A stretch of 64,000 nucleotides of DNA from Anoplolepis gracilipes (Eukaryota; Arthropoda; Insecta; Hymenoptera; Formicidae), in contig NC_132978.1 in assembly GCF_047496725.1 (NCBI RefSeq), forward strand, positions 3,711,501-3,775,500, given 5' to 3'. Made by a program: the position numbers and the translations under genes. Below, in pieces: positions 22,959 to 36,193 of the stretch. Every line of letters starts with the position of its first letter. Position 1 is the first letter of the stretch. The notes below the pieces were generated by a model. That model did not search any database. It was given only the letters and a program-made list of their open reading frames with translations, and was not told the DNA's origin.

Positions 22959-25900
22959 ATGGTCGTTCCAGCGGACTGTGCGCTCCATGAGGCGATTCAA
23001 GTATCGCCGCTGATACTTTCTGACGATGTTAGACGACAAAAAGTAAGTAATAACGCATGTTGTTTTGAACTTTAAGTCGATACACATTTTGTACTCGTAA
23101 GCATATATGTAACATTTATGTTTGTGAATGTTATAAGATCCATTTTCATATCTTAAATGTTTTATCTCATAAAATGTTCATTCTGAACTTTTGCTCTCTT
23201 ATACCTATCACATAATGCAGTTGAAGGCCGATATTGTATCAGAAACATGCGTGATAAATATATATGTAAAAATAATGAATTAAATGACGATCGATATACA
23301 TTTTTAAATGAATTCTCGTTAGGAAATAAAAAGACTGCAAAATAAATTAGTCCTTATATTATTGTATTTGTTGTTTTTCAGAAATATCATTTACCTAAAA
23401 TAAAAATAAAAATAAAAATTAACAAAGAGTATTTTATTAAGAAGCGATGCAATTACGTCTTATGTGTCATTAATTCAACTTTTTCAATAACTTTTTTCAG
23501 CTATTATTTAACAAATTAATTAAATTACTTTTTTCATCTATTATTATTTTTATTTTATTTCCTTTTCATGAATTAATTTAATTATTAATGAATATCTGAT
23601 GTATAAAAGACATGGATTTATTAATGAATACTAGATGTAAGTACGAATGAAAAACTCTTTTTCCCTCTTACATACAATACATTTATAATGGTTTGATTGA
23701 AAAAAAGAAAAGATATATGAAACAAAGAGGAGCTATACTTTGTTTAGATTGTACCTATGTTTTCTGATGCTAAAACGTTATTGAATCTGTCGACTTCTCA
23801 TGACATGATATACGTATGGAGAAAAGAAATGACTATTCGTTTGAAATAAATAATTATTATATTTCGTTATCAATTCAATTCTGAATTATATATATAAGTA
23901 GCAAAGCGAACAAAGTTCTTAACCTTGCGACATTAATTTAAAGTTTAGTGACACAAAACGATTATATAGATACTTTCATATTTCGATTATGCTAATCATA
24001 CCACGTATTCAATTAGATATCGTATTAGATGTACTACATTTCATTATATACAATTCGTTGAACGTAACAAAATTTTTTATTATGAAAATAACTTTTTCAT
24101 TAAAAAATAAACAAAAAGTCGGATACTCTCTCTGACTGTTTCTTTTTAATTTCGTTTTAACAAGTTTTCTTTAATTAAACTAAAATTTGGAGCAATAGAA
24201 AAAGCTTGTTATGACGTTACATTCAATAAAAAAAGTTCATATATACCCGAATCGACTGAAACTTTTCTCTTACTTTCGATTTACAATCCAACATCTACTT
24301 TGATATTTTAAGCAATCAATCAGATCTCTTCTATTTCGAAACTATTTAATTTATAGTTTTACTGAAAATTCCTCTTATAAATCTTTAAATAGGAAACTTA
24401 TTTATTATGTTCTTATTGCTTATTTATATATATACAACGTATATATATAAATTAAATATATCAAAAATCTCTAAAATATGAGAAAATCTACAAATATGAA
24501 AAAATTAAGTGGAAAATGAGAATTAAATTTCAACTCGGATAATATTGTACACGTCGCAATTACGTTCGTGTGCTTCGCATTGAAACACAGTCCAAGTATA
24601 AGATGGATTAAATCGGATTTCGGGTTATCGTGGCTTAAACGTCATAAACTCTCGATTTTTATCTTGCACGCTAAGCTGGAGGGTTATCGAGAGGTAATCT
24701 CGTGTTATTAAAAGTTCAAGGCATATTTATAGTTTATCGGTGTAGATAGAGACATGGAGTCGGGTAACCAATCGAATCGAAGAATGAAAACTGATCTTTG
24801 GCTTATATGTTATTCACAACTTTTTTGTATAAGTTTACAATTACAAAGCAATTTTATTTTTGTGGAAAAACCTGAACTCTTTCAGCATTAAAACAGACAT
24901 ACAGACGTACATACACACAGCGAGAATTGTATGAATTGCATTAATTTGGCATCATAACAAATTCATTTCTTATCAGATAAATCTTTGAAAAAGTTATCAA
25001 TAGTCATTAATAATGTAATGTATTAAATTGAAATATATATATCTATAATAATGTTTCTAAGTTAAACCTCTTTAAAAACCATTTACTTCTTTAAATAAGT
25101 ATTATATAATATATTTTATAAAGGCAATACAAAGTATTAAGATCGAAAGTTTTTTTTTAAATATGTATTTTTTTATATTTAATATTTTTCCATAATTTAC
25201 TGCATTTATTTGCTTGAAACGAATACGGAAAAAAGTATAGTCTTGTAGAATTCATGATATTCAAATAAATAAAGTGTGTTGCACTTTTAAAAACTGTTAA
25301 TTATTCATATAAGAAAAAGAATGTATGCAAATTTATTATACCAGTTCCCACATTGCAGTTATGAATAATAATAAATAAATGTTTTCTTAATGCACGTGAT
25401 TAGAACGCATATATACAATAACTATTATAGACAATAATTTAGATTTTGCGTTACGGAAAAAAACTTGAACAGTTACACTTATCCGGGTATAAATCTCTCG
25501 TTTGCTAAATATAATTAATTCTGCACTTTCATGCTGTTTTGTATGTTATAAACATTACATGAGTATCTGTCTTTGATCTGTCTATTTAGAATTCTGTTAT
25601 AAATTCGTAATATGTAACGTTGCGACGTTGTAAACAACACGTTATGTTCGAAGCTTCGTGGTATATGTATGTCGAGATATCGCCAAGATTTAAGAGAATC
25701 GCACATTTTTCTTCTTGTCGACAAGAAAGACAAGCTTGCTATAAAGCTTACATCGAGATGCACGTGCAACACGCTTTTTAAAAAGGAAAAAAAAATCTCT
25801 ATTTACAGATTGAGAATCATACGGCTAAGATGCGACTTTCCGTGGCAACCGTCAGGAAAATACAAGACGTCTTTATTTCAGAAGTGAATAAGGGAATCCA

Positions 25901-28900
25901 CCAGCAACCCTCTTCGTTACAAATGGAGAACACCTATATACCCGAACTGCTCGATAGAACAGGTCATTAGTGAAGTTCCCGTGTTTAATTTAATTCTGCA
26001 ACGAGATAGCGCATTGTACACTTTATATTCCATATTATAAATCTTACCATTACTTAGTAAAGCATTCGCGACAAAGATAGAGAGGACGAAACTAATTGAA
26101 GTCTAATTAATATTTTATTTTGATCCTAAGGTATACAATCAAAGTAATAATTATGGATAATTAATCGTTAATTTGTTTATTAAATTTCACAATATTAGAT
26201 TTTTAATAATTTATTTATCTCGAATAAGAAGGTGAAATATTTGAGATATATCTCTAAGACTTGTGCAAAATTATTTTGAATATTATTATATCAGCGTAGG
26301 AAAAATATATTTTTCGATTTTCTAATATCATTCATATAAAGTCTTTTAATAAATAAATAAATAAAAGAAACTTTACTTTACAAAAATAATTTCTTTAATT
26401 ATTGAAAAAATAAAAAAAAATGCAAACTTTTATCATTATTTAATATTGAGAGATTAAAATGCATACTTGAATTCTTACAGAGGAAGGCCTTTATTTGGCA
26501 CTCGATCTGGGTGGCACCAACTTTCGCGTAGTCTTGTTAGAATTGGCTCACGGTGCTCCTATACGACAGGAAGTAAAGAAATACCACATCGGATCCGAGT
26601 TAAGGATCGGCTCGGCAATCCCTCTGTTTGATTTTCTGGCTAAATGTGTCAGTGATTTCGTCATCGCTCGGGGTCTTCAGGATGTAGAGCTTCCTCTCGG
26701 TAAATTGATCCTTCGGTCTCTATAGCCAGAGTATATTGAACACGCGAAATCTTTAATTAAAGCCGCCAAACGATCGTCTATAAATACCAAACACGCTACG
26801 AGACATCGTAGAAAACATTTTTTTCTGTTGTAGAAAATTGACGGAAAGATTATATATTAATATAACCAGCTACATTAAGCATAATTAGCTACACTTCTCG
26901 GATCATTTCCGCACTTCACATTCTTTCCACTTCCAACCTTGATGAGCTGCATCATCTATGCAGGTTTTACATTCTCGTTTCCGATGATCCAACACTCACT
27001 GGATGTTGCTGTTCTCGTGACGTGGACCAAGACTTTTAACTGTCCCGATGCCGTGAATAAGGATGTCGTGAAGCTCTTACGAGAGGCTCTGGACCGACGA
27101 GCCGATACGAAGGTGAAGGTCGTAGCAGTCCTGAACGATACCACGGGTACCTTGGTACAGGGCTCAACGTTGGATCCCAATGTAGCGATCGGACTTATCC
27201 TGGGTACCGGCAGCAACGCCTGCTATCTGGAACGAGCCGACCGAGTCGAGCACTGGGAGACCGAGAGACATGGCGAGAAAGAAGTGAGTAATCGATATCG
27301 CGTATAAACGTATTAAATGGAAAAAAAATATGTACGTATCACGATTTTTTTAAGATGTTTCTTATTTGATAAAGATATTTTTAAAAAGTAACACCGTAAA
27401 GTTCATCTTGAATATTAAAATAATTTTTACATTTATAGATTCTATTCTTTTCCATTATTTATTTAATAATTTTTATATATTATTTTATACATTATATATT
27501 TGATATGCAGCCACAAATTATCTGACTCTCACCATTCCAGGTCATCATTGATATCGAGTGGGGAGCTTTCGGCGACAACGGTGTTTTAGATTTCATCAAA
27601 ACAGATTTCGATCGCGAAAACGATGCCAATTCTCTTATCGTGAATTCGTTTACGTAAGTGAAAAAAATCTTGTTGCATTATCTGTAATTATGTTGTAATT
27701 ATTCTGTTTGTGCACATGCGTGGAGTTGATTTTATTTCTGATAATATTATATCTTAATTGTCATACTAACTTATCTGTACGAAAAAATTAAGATTTTGGA
27801 TATCAAGCTTGATGAATTAAAAATGACTGTAATTAAGATTTAACAATTAATATAATTGATGTTTCCATCAATTAATAAATCTGATGAGACGATAACGATG
27901 AGTAAAATTTTTTCGAGAAATTCTTGATAAAATTGTATGACTCAAGAATTTTAGAGAAAGATGCGCAAAGAAACCTTATACAAGAGGCGGCAAAATTAGT
28001 TTCTAGGATGCGATGGTTCGTGTCTAAAAACTCCTTGTATATATCATTATGACTTCTTTCTTTAGATTTGAAAAATACATTTCTGGCAAATATCTCGGTG
28101 AAGTGGTGCGCGTGATTCTTGCGAGGTTGACCAAAGAGGGGCTTTTGTTTGTAGGAGAAACTACACTACACAGCCTTTTAACACCCGGCACCCTTACTAC
28201 CGATCTGGTGTCAAAGATCGAACAGTAAGTCTTATTGTTAGTTTCTAATCGATTGCTTAATCTATAAGATTCGTAGCGTGTAATGAGATTTATTTATTTA
28301 TTTATTTATTTATTTATTTGTTTGAGATTATTGTTTTGTGATTCCAGGGACTCTGTGGACGGCGGCAATAGCAATACAAAGGAGGTCATCAAGAAATTTG
28401 GCATTATTCCGGACGAGGACGACATCAGAGTCGTTCAATACGTATGCGAGGTCGCTTCTAATCGTGCGGCTCTTTTGGTATCGATATGTACGTTTATAAA
28501 GCTACTTAAAAAAAAAAATTTCACTGGATGCAAAGATAATAAATAAAATAAAAATAATATCTCATTGATGATTTTTGTCGAAGGCCTCGCGGGTTTACTG
28601 GACCGTATTGATAAGGAACAAGTCGCCATTGCTGTAGATGGATCTCTCTATAAACATCATCCTCGATTAGAGAACTGGATGAAGCGGTATATTTCGTTAC
28701 TCACCTCGGGACGACAGGTATGTAGATAAAAAAATAAAATGAGTATCAATAAGAAAGCCGGTTTTGCTTATTATTAGAAAAAAGTTATTGTCTAACTATA
28801 AAAGCAGAGAACAAATAATTGTCATAATAGTTTTAATTTTAAAATTCTAAATGCACTATCTTTGACATTAAAAATTTTACATTTTTTTTGTTTTTATATA

Positions 28901-29107
28901 AAAATAAAAAGTAATTTTTTGCTACGTGAGCCTTTTTTACGCGTTTTCATTATTTTGATGAAAGTTCTTTTTGTTATAAATATTATAAAATAATTTATTT
29001 ATTTTTTGAATTTCCAGTTCAAATTAATCCTTGCAGAAGATGGAAGTGGCAAGGGCGCCGCGCTCGTCGCTGCTATCGCACAAAGACTCCAAGAGCGATT
29101 ACAATAA
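22959..29107 (+). CDS. Hex-A: hexokinase, single catalytic unit, 9 coding exons
   Basis: Phosphorylates glucose and other hexoses with ATP, the first step of glycolysis and sugar storage. Coding exons, all in phase: 22959-23042, 25809-25962, 26481-26699, 26964-27283, 27541-27653, 28066-28224, 28348-28487, 28584-28717, 29018-29107; 1413 nt, 470 residues, normal for a one-unit insect enzyme. Motifs seen: phosphate-binding LDLGGTNFR at 87-95; the hexokinase signature LGFTFSFP to WTKTF at 152-177; catalytic-base Asp211 in LNDTTGTL; LGTGSNACYLE at 232-242; glucose-contact Glu265 in DIEWGAFGDNG; VDGSLYKHHP at 414-423; the adenine-side motif LAEDGSGKGAAL at 446-457. The start is supported by an in-frame TAA four codons upstream. 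The second coding exon uses an unusual donor (GTCATT), but the joined frame gives the family sequence TEEGLYLALD. No mitochondrial-binding hydrophobic N-terminus is evident, so it is probably cytosolic. The symbol is by orthology with the main fly enzyme; paralogy was not tested. Confidence 0.94.
23043..25808 (+). other. hexokinase intron between first two coding exons
   Basis: A 2.8-kb AT-rich intron. It holds CACGTG sites at 25393 and 25761; the first lies in a 15-mer shared with 19844-19858. A GC-richer patch at about 24540-24760 has no coding features. No exon was supported. Confidence 0.6.
28285..28321. repeat. (TTTA)n microsatellite before a hexokinase acceptor
   Basis: About nine TTTA units end 26 bp before the exon that begins at 28348, so the repeat forms part of the upstream intron near its acceptor tract. 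Confidence 0.9.
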
Positions 29108-29620
29108 ACGCTAATACCAGAGCTAATACTCCGCTTGTTGTCGCAGTTATCATCACAAAACACAGTAGACGAGTTGATAGGCATAGAAATATTCCAGTAG
29201 GTTCTAAATCACAATATCATCATAATCTTCCCTTAGGATCTGTCAATATTAGTCCCAATATTGCATCAGATTGTAATTATTGTACAGGTGTAGATTGAAA
29301 TGAGTCTAGACGTTTCGAAATTACATTAGGATGTGCTTGTATCGATCTTACACAAGGTGTCAAAAGGATAGGGGTATCGATTGACCGAACAATGCGGGAA
29401 ACGTGCGCGCGTGTGCCATTTAAAAAAAATAAATATATACTCGTCAAGTACAGTAAGAGGAAGAACCACAGATTATCAACAAAATAAAATGTGACGAATG
29501 ATATTATTTATTAAATGAAATCACGGAGCAATTGGACAACCGCGTATACACGTTTGCAATGTGAAAAGTTGTTGCATATTGTAAATGTTCTTTTTTGTAC
29601 AAAAGAAATCAAGTTGTTAT

Positions 29621-29626
29621 AATAAA
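29621..29626 (+). terminator. candidate hexokinase poly(A) signal
   Basis: AATAAA about 510 bp after the stop, following TG- and T-rich sequence; an earlier candidate lies at about 29429. Confidence 0.5.
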
Positions 29627-29639
29627 AAGTTAACAAAAA

Positions 29640-31100
29640 ATTGACTTACTTTAACAGTTTTGTATTTTTTTTTAAAGATGTTTCAAAACGTTATTAATCA
29701 TGTGTAAAATTTTAACTATTTTTTAAAAATTCAGAAAGTTTAGCAAAAATTTACATTACATGTTTCTGCTTACATCTAAGATTCAACAATAATATCTTAA
29801 AATCATGTCACTTTAGAAAAAAATATTTTACTTCCAAATTTTATTTTTTCATGAAATTTAGCAGCAATAATACGATCATATGAAGACACTTTTTCTCTTC
29901 TTATTTCATTCCGTAGTGTTTTATCGTTTAAATATTTCGAAACGTTTTAAAACGCAGCTTATTTAGATTTAATGAAAACAATAAACAAATAAATTTCAAA
30001 TATTTAAATTCTGCCGCGTATACGCATTCCAATATTTTATGTACTTGAATTATCGAAACATCGTGGAATCATATCTTGTAAGCCGCGTTCCGTGCTTCTC
30101 GTGATACTATTTCAAAGTGAAATCTCGCGTCGCGCACGGAGAATTATCGGAAGTGTCTCGTTAAAGTGAACATTATATACACAGTCTTTGTGCATCAATA
30201 TAGATGATATTGCGAGATCGAACGAAATTATCTTTCCGATTATTTTTTCAAAGTACAAAGTAAATACAATCGATGCACGGTCATTATAATCGTCGTTATT
30301 AGGTATGTCGTCGTTCTGTAATTGACTATATCAATCAAAATTCATAATCATTTACTAATTTTAATCATCTCTAACATTTACTAAAACATTTTATTTCTAT
30401 GTCAAATGCTAGTTTTCTTTGCTTTTCGTTGTTTTTTCTATTCTTATTTTCTTTGCTCCTCTCGCTATAAGAGAGCGAGAGAGAGAGAGAGAGAGAGAAA
30501 CTGCATGTTATTTATTCATATTGAGTGCAATTAAAACGAACAGATTTGATTACTGTGATGTGATTGGTTGGCGCTTCGACTCTATACATCGAGAATGATA
30601 TTTTGGTAGATTTCGAATTGTCGGCCGTATTCAGGTCAGTTTGTATTTTTACGCGTCCAACAATGAATCTCATCGCGCGTGAAGTATTATCGGAAGTGCC
30701 TCGTAAAAAGTGTTGTCAGTAAATATTGCGTACGATCGTTATTACACGCCGTTTTTAGTATCGACGATCCGCTTCTGCGAATATTCTTGCGAATCGATTG
30801 CGAAATTCTCTTCGCAAAATTCACGCCATTATTTTCACGCGCGTGTAATCGCTTCATAATTCATAGTAAATTCTACAAACGCAATATTATTTTCACGTTC
30901 TCTTACAAGTAATATATATTCGAATCGTTGCTAATAATTATAGATACGCGCAACATAATTTACGAAAGCAAAAATGAATTTTCTCGACACGAAACAAGAC
31001 GATATAATTAACATGTCAGTTGCTATCTTTCTATCATTATTAACATTCACGGCATCAAAGTCTGAATCTAAAAAAATTGTATATTTTCATGCTTTCTTAG
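29640..31100. other. intergenic region after hexokinase, with a diverged direct repeat
   Basis: AT-rich with no supported gene. The sequence around ATTATCGGAAGTGTCTCG at about 30143 recurs as ATTATCGGAAGTGCCTCG at about 30686; both copies are preceded by TCGCG-rich sequence and followed by AAAGTG. A (GA)n run lies at about 30471-30498. Confidence 0.5.
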
Positions 31101-31139
31101 TTTTTATATAAAATAATAATATTTAAAGTATCTCGGGTA

Positions 31140-31723
31140 AAGTGAGTCTCTATCGATCTTGTTGCTAGGCGGTGAGTGAACGCCGCTACCGCCGCGACGG
31201 TATCGGCTAACTGCTTCTCCCTCGGCGGCGACAGATGGCGCGGCGTAACCGGCGCGCGCACGAAGCACCGTCCGTCGGGGTCGTCGCCGCTCGAGCTCGA
31301 GGAGTGACAGCTCGCGAGCTCGAACTGTCATCACGGCGGTACCGTGCGCGTCCTCCGTACCGTGTTCGCGTTTGTTCGTGCTGCGAGTAAAACGCGACGT
31401 GACGCGACGTGACGTATCGTGCCAGTGCCGTGTAACGCGATTCGCGAACGCGTCCTGTCCGTCACCGAGCGATCGCGTCTCGAAATCCCGTCGTTTTTCT
31501 CTTTTTTTCCTCTTCTCCCCCGTCGAAAAAGCCGAACCGCCGCTGCGCACGGTGGGTGCGCACGCAAGGTAGAACAGCTCGCACCGCTCGCTCGCCACCG
31601 GCTCACGGCCTCAGTCTACTGGAAGATTCCATTGTGTGAGAGTGGGCTTTCGAAAAGTTTCGCGGGCATCGCCGGCGAGTTTTCGCGGACATCCATCGTC
31701 GATACGCCGGGACATCAGACCAG
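31140..31723 (+). promoter_or_regulatory. candidate promoter and first exon of the right-hand gene
   Basis: The most GC- and CpG-rich block of the left half. An initiator match TCAGTC lies at 31611-31616, and a donor-like ACCAG / GTATCG lies at 31723. It holds long open frames on both strands (for example 31104-31598 on the - strand), as expected from composition alone. The nearest + strand coding exons downstream begin at 55101, so this is probably a non-coding first exon with a very long intron. The link is inference. Confidence 0.4.
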
Positions 31724-31781
31724 GTATCGTGCTTTAATCATTATCAGCTGGTCGATGACACCTTTACGAAATTCATCGTGA

Positions 31782-31801
31782 GTGTGTGTGTGTGTGTGTG
31801 C

Positions 31802-31898
<97 letters not shown>

Positions 31899-31954
31899 TG
31901 TGTATACATGGTGCGAATATGTACGTGTGTGTGTGTGTGTGTGTGTGTGTAGGT
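31782..31954. repeat. compound (TG)n(TA)n(GT)n microsatellite
   Basis: A TG run is followed by about 90 bp of TA with single interruptions, then unique sequence, then a second GT run from about 31923. The several open frames translating as Thr-His or Ile-Tyr repeats here are artefacts. Confidence 0.95.
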
Positions 31955-33860
31955 GTGTATGCGAGGGAGAGAGAGGAAGACAGGTTAAGGTTATTACAGC
32001 GGCCGCTCTCTCTGGGTTCAGCTGGGCTCTCAGCTGATGCACCGACCGACCGGTTCGCTGCCTCCTGCGGTCGATTCCTGCGGACGTGATGTAGCGCTCG
32101 TTCGCGTTGGTCGTGCTTCGTCGCTGACAGTGACAGCCTCACGGTTAATTCTAGAGCGTTAATGCTAAGATTCGTTACTGCTTTTCGGGTTGCGTGATTG
32201 CGTGTAATTTACACGGAAGGGAGGAATTGTATTTAATGATTAACAACGGCTGATCTCGCGACAGTCGTCCCGACCTTGCTCTCATATCGAAAATACGAAA
32301 CGGCCGGGGAGGGGGAAAAGCGTTAACTAGGGTTAGCGCTAACCGAGGTTGGGCGGAATCGAACGTTCTCGCATTTCCTGACGAATCCTGACGAATCCTG
32401 ACGAAATGGCTTGCGAGTCCAATTTCGACAGTTTGTGACAATAGCTATTAATCTCTATTTGAAATTATACTCGGTTAAAGCTTTCAAAGTTAATATGTCG
32501 CATAATTTTTTCTTGTAAAAACATCGTTTCTTTTGTTTTCGCAATTGTTGATTATCAAAATTCCCCTTTCACACGATGAATGATCTATCCTTTAATTACG
32601 GATTTTAAATTCACGTCAATTGAAATTTTTTAAGGCTAAACGTTTATAGGACTCTTTTACAGGAATCTTTTGCGTGAGCGATATTGATAAAATGTTTTAA
32701 AGGAAAATTTGCGTGAGTGATATTGATAAAATCAATGGATTAATTTTTCAAAAATAATTTAAATTTGAGAAATATATCAACGGGAGATAAATATTTCATT
32801 TTATTAATATATAATACGTGATAGTTTTATAAAAAGAAAATATAGAGTGTGAGAGAAACAGAGAGTTATATTTATCATTCTGTCATTCTAATTACACCTT
32901 TTACGCTCCTGTCAAAAACAGAAATGACTATTCGCCCTCTTGTACGAATACGTGATACATTGGCGATTTCACCTCGTGAGATTCTCGCGGCGCGTCGATT
33001 CTCGGTGCTGACCTCGACGATGTCACGTCGCATGGTAACCGATTGATACTATTAGAAAGGAACAATCGCGGAGAAATCGGTACCTCATTTTGGAAGGAAA
33101 ATCATCTCTCACGCTATTTATAGAAGAACTTTTATAGTCAAACATGCAGATATAATACATAGTAATGAAAGGATTATTGCGAAAGTTATCCAGCATTTTA
33201 TATATCTTATATATCTTTAAAATACAAAGTAGTCACTTATAATCGGTTTTTATCGTATTCAAAGAATACTACTTATATATGTAAAATAAAATTAAAATGT
33301 TTTAAAATATTTTGAGAAATCTGTAACGTTTACTTTATTTTTTGTTTAAAATTTTGGCGAAGAATTATTCCATTAAATACCACGTTTAAATTGCACGAAT
33401 AATTGCATAGGTGAGAGCATTCATTCATCATTCGTGTAACTTTGACCATCGAACAAAGGCGCGAATCGAATTTACAAAGAGATAGAATAAACGTATGTAC
33501 TTGTCGTATGTTATCGTCACTCGTTAGTTGTCTAGCTGTATCTCTAGTCGTGAAATCTCATTATGAATCTCTCGTTGAGGATAACGTAAAATAATCCGTC
33601 GAGGACCAAAGTAATCTCATGCAATGTCATTCATTCTAAAGTAGCTCGTCTTTATGCTACTCTTGAGAGGCATCGCCAAGAACGGCTCCGTACATTGCGC
33701 GAATTTAATTCTGAATCCTCTTATTGTAAGATTTAATTATACAGAGTCTCTCCCGCCGCTACCGTGCTATAAAACTACTATTCAAACTAAAGGATTCCGC
33801 ACGTGAATCATATTCTTTATTTAGATATTTAATTATTATATATACACTGAAAAAAAATAA

Positions 33861-33961
33861 TGTTGAATCAACAACATCATTATAGTTTAAATTCATTTTA
33901 TTAATTCAACAACAACGTGCCGTATTAATTTGATTAATAATGTGAATGAATTAATAAAATA

Positions 33962-33966
<5 letters not shown>
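33861..33966. repeat. short inverted-repeat cluster
   Basis: TGTTGAATCAACA at 33861-33873 is palindromic. AAATTCATTTTATTAATTC (33889-33907) pairs with GAATTAATAAAATAAATTT (33948-33966) with one mismatch across 40 bp. A (TA)n run follows directly. It may be a degraded MITE. Confidence 0.5.

Positions 33967-34016
<50 letters not shown>
33966..34016. repeat. (TA)n microsatellite
   Basis: A pure TA run of about 50 bp. Confidence 0.9.
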
Positions 34017-34018
<2 letters not shown>

Positions 34019-34734
34019 TATTTAATGCAATATTAATTTTTGAGCAAGTTGCCTGTGTAAATATTATGTTAAAAATTGAAAAAAGTCACGTTATTTTCCT
34101 AGAATAAGTTCTAGGATAGATATAGAAAATATAGATAGATAAATACATATTTATTTTCTCCATGGAATGTTTTTTTAGTGAATAACTATATCAATTACAA
34201 TATACATTACAAATACAAAGAAATATACCTATTATGTAAGGGTAGTAAAAAAAGAACTGCTATCAGAGTATATTAAACGTAAAACGTAATACAACAGGAA
34301 AAGCAAAGTATGCATGCGCGGCAAGCAATAAAAGTAATTACAATACACGCAAGTAGTAATTATTCGAGCGAGTAATTTTATTTTGTTTTAGAAAACAAAA
34401 AAGAAAAATAACATAGAATCAACAGCTGTTTAAAAGAAAAACAGTTACTTTCAAAGCAATCTACTACATCTGTCTATATTATAAGTAAGATATTAATAGA
34501 AATAAAGTTATCATAAATAATGATCAGCTTTTTACATTACTTGCAATATCATACTATTAATAATTTTATGAAAGCGCGACAATGTTTTATTTATTTATTT
34601 TTTTTTTTTTTTTTATTAATTGGATCAATTTTGTTGATATCGTTCGACTATATGTCGTGATGTGTAGCTTCAAGCACGCTATATTATCATATCTGATCCG
34701 ATCGTATCGCGGAAGCTCCTCGTAGGTGGGTAAA

Positions 34735-36060
34735 CGGCAGAACGAGAGGACCGTCATGGCACCGTTATTGCTCGCAAATTGACTCGCTTTTCCGTGAAGC
34801 GCCGCTGCCGCCGCCGCGCGCGCTCTCTGCAACGTCGAGATCACCGCGCCCGGCTGCAGCTGAGCTTCCAGCTGACGAGCGGAGGCTGCGACCGGTTCGC
34901 CATGCTCGTCCACCCCCTCCCCCACTCTTCTGTTTCTCTTTCTCTCTCTTTCTCCGCGCGTTCCTTTTTTATCGTGGCCACCTCCTCCTTTTTCCCTTTA
35001 AATCGCCTTTCACGTGCTCCGCGTCGTCATCTCTCTTCCTCCTCTTTCTCCTTCTCCTTCTCCTCCCTCGCTCGTCCTACCCCTCAAGTTCGCATTGTTC
35101 GTCTCGCGCGCGCAATAACCGACTTGGTTGAACCAGTTCCGAACCGTTTCGTTCGCGCGTCTCTTTGGCACGTTCCGCGTGTGACGTCGAGCGACGGAAG
35201 TGCGAGAGAAAAGAGCGGGCGAGCGTTAATCCGGGGTGCAATGAGAGATAAGACGCTTAAGTCGTGATTTTCGACAAATCCAGCACGAATCGCGCGCGCT
35301 TTCGAGTAATCATCCCCGAGTGAATCATTCATAGCGGTGGGGGAAAAGTGAATGTTTAGCCAATGTTTTCCACAGCGTATCTCGAGGAACTTTCGCCGGC
35401 CGACAAAATGTAAGATATTAAAGATATATGTTTATAAAAGATATCTAAGATATACATATGTATATCTTCTTTTTTATATGCTTTTTCTCGATTATTCCTC
35501 GCTTCTTTCATATTCATCTTATTTCAATTCATTTTTTAATATATTCCTACCTTTTGGAAATGGTTTGTGAGATGATCGATTAAGTAACATAATATTTAAA
35601 ATTATAATCAGGAGATGATGCGATAACGGGTTTCGCGTGGAGAATACATTTGACATATATTTGTGTCGAGAGGAGGAGACGAAGGGACACTTTCGTTAAT
35701 CGCGTTTTTCGCGATTCGTCGAACCAGTCTTTGGGCAAAAATTTCGCTCGCTCCCCCCTCCTTTGTCGCGAGCGTGACAAACGGCCGATTATGTTCACGG
35801 GAGCTCGTTCCGTGAGAGAGCGGTAAAAAAAAAGACGCCGGGCAGGCGTCTCGCGGTGGCGGAGAAATTGCGGTACTTCTGGAAATCTAAACGACTTGAA
35901 ATTGCGAGCTCGCCGGCTCGCGCGGACACGCGATTCGACGAAGCGCCGTTTCAAGTCTCGCGAATAAGGCTTAGACACAAACGCGTGACACGCCTCGTAT
36001 AGAGAAATATATTCCGGTTTAAGCCGAGAGTATATGTACAGCGAAGCGCATTTATTCATT
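34735..36060. other. CpG-rich block, possible alternative promoter
   Basis: GC-rich, with pyrimidine-rich stretches at 34920-35070. Open frames of about 160 codons occur on both strands (34779-35267 on +, 35580-36059 on -), but their Arg- and Ser-rich translations show no recognisable domain. A 20-bp AT palindrome lies at about 35448-35467. It may be an alternative first exon or enhancer in the long intron. Confidence 0.35.
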
Positions 36061-36193
36061 CGCTAACAAGATCGTCCGAACAAAGTGATATAACAATTCT
36101 GTTTTACTTTATTACTCATCATCCGGCATTATTTAACTTTATAGATTTATTTTTGTCCGCCTTGTTTAAACAAGAAGCCAGGCACGCGCACTA

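Larger units (their letters stand above)
32160..34580. other. non-coding region with small local duplications
   Basis: Probably intronic. It holds a 10-bp unit CCTGACGAAT repeated nearly three times from about 32377, and a 24-bp unit beginning TTGCGTGAG and ending TTGATAAAAT present twice (about 32669 and 32709) with one base different. No coding exon seen. Confidence 0.5.

Noticed and set aside
31104..31598. 164-codon - strand frame in the CpG-rich block
   Set aside because: Arg- and Ser-rich composition, open frames in several registers at once, and no domain; typical of GC-rich promoter DNA.
31715..32142. Several open frames of 64-132 codons on both strands
   Set aside because: They translate TG, TA and GT repeats (Thr-His, Ile-Tyr runs) and have no unique protein sequence.
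34779..35267. 162-codon + strand frame
   Set aside because: Ser/Arg/Pro-rich translation of a pyrimidine-rich CpG block with no recognisable domain or splice support.
35580..36059. 159-codon - strand frame
   Set aside because: No domain; it lies in GC-rich DNA where stops are rare. Conservation would be needed to reopen it.
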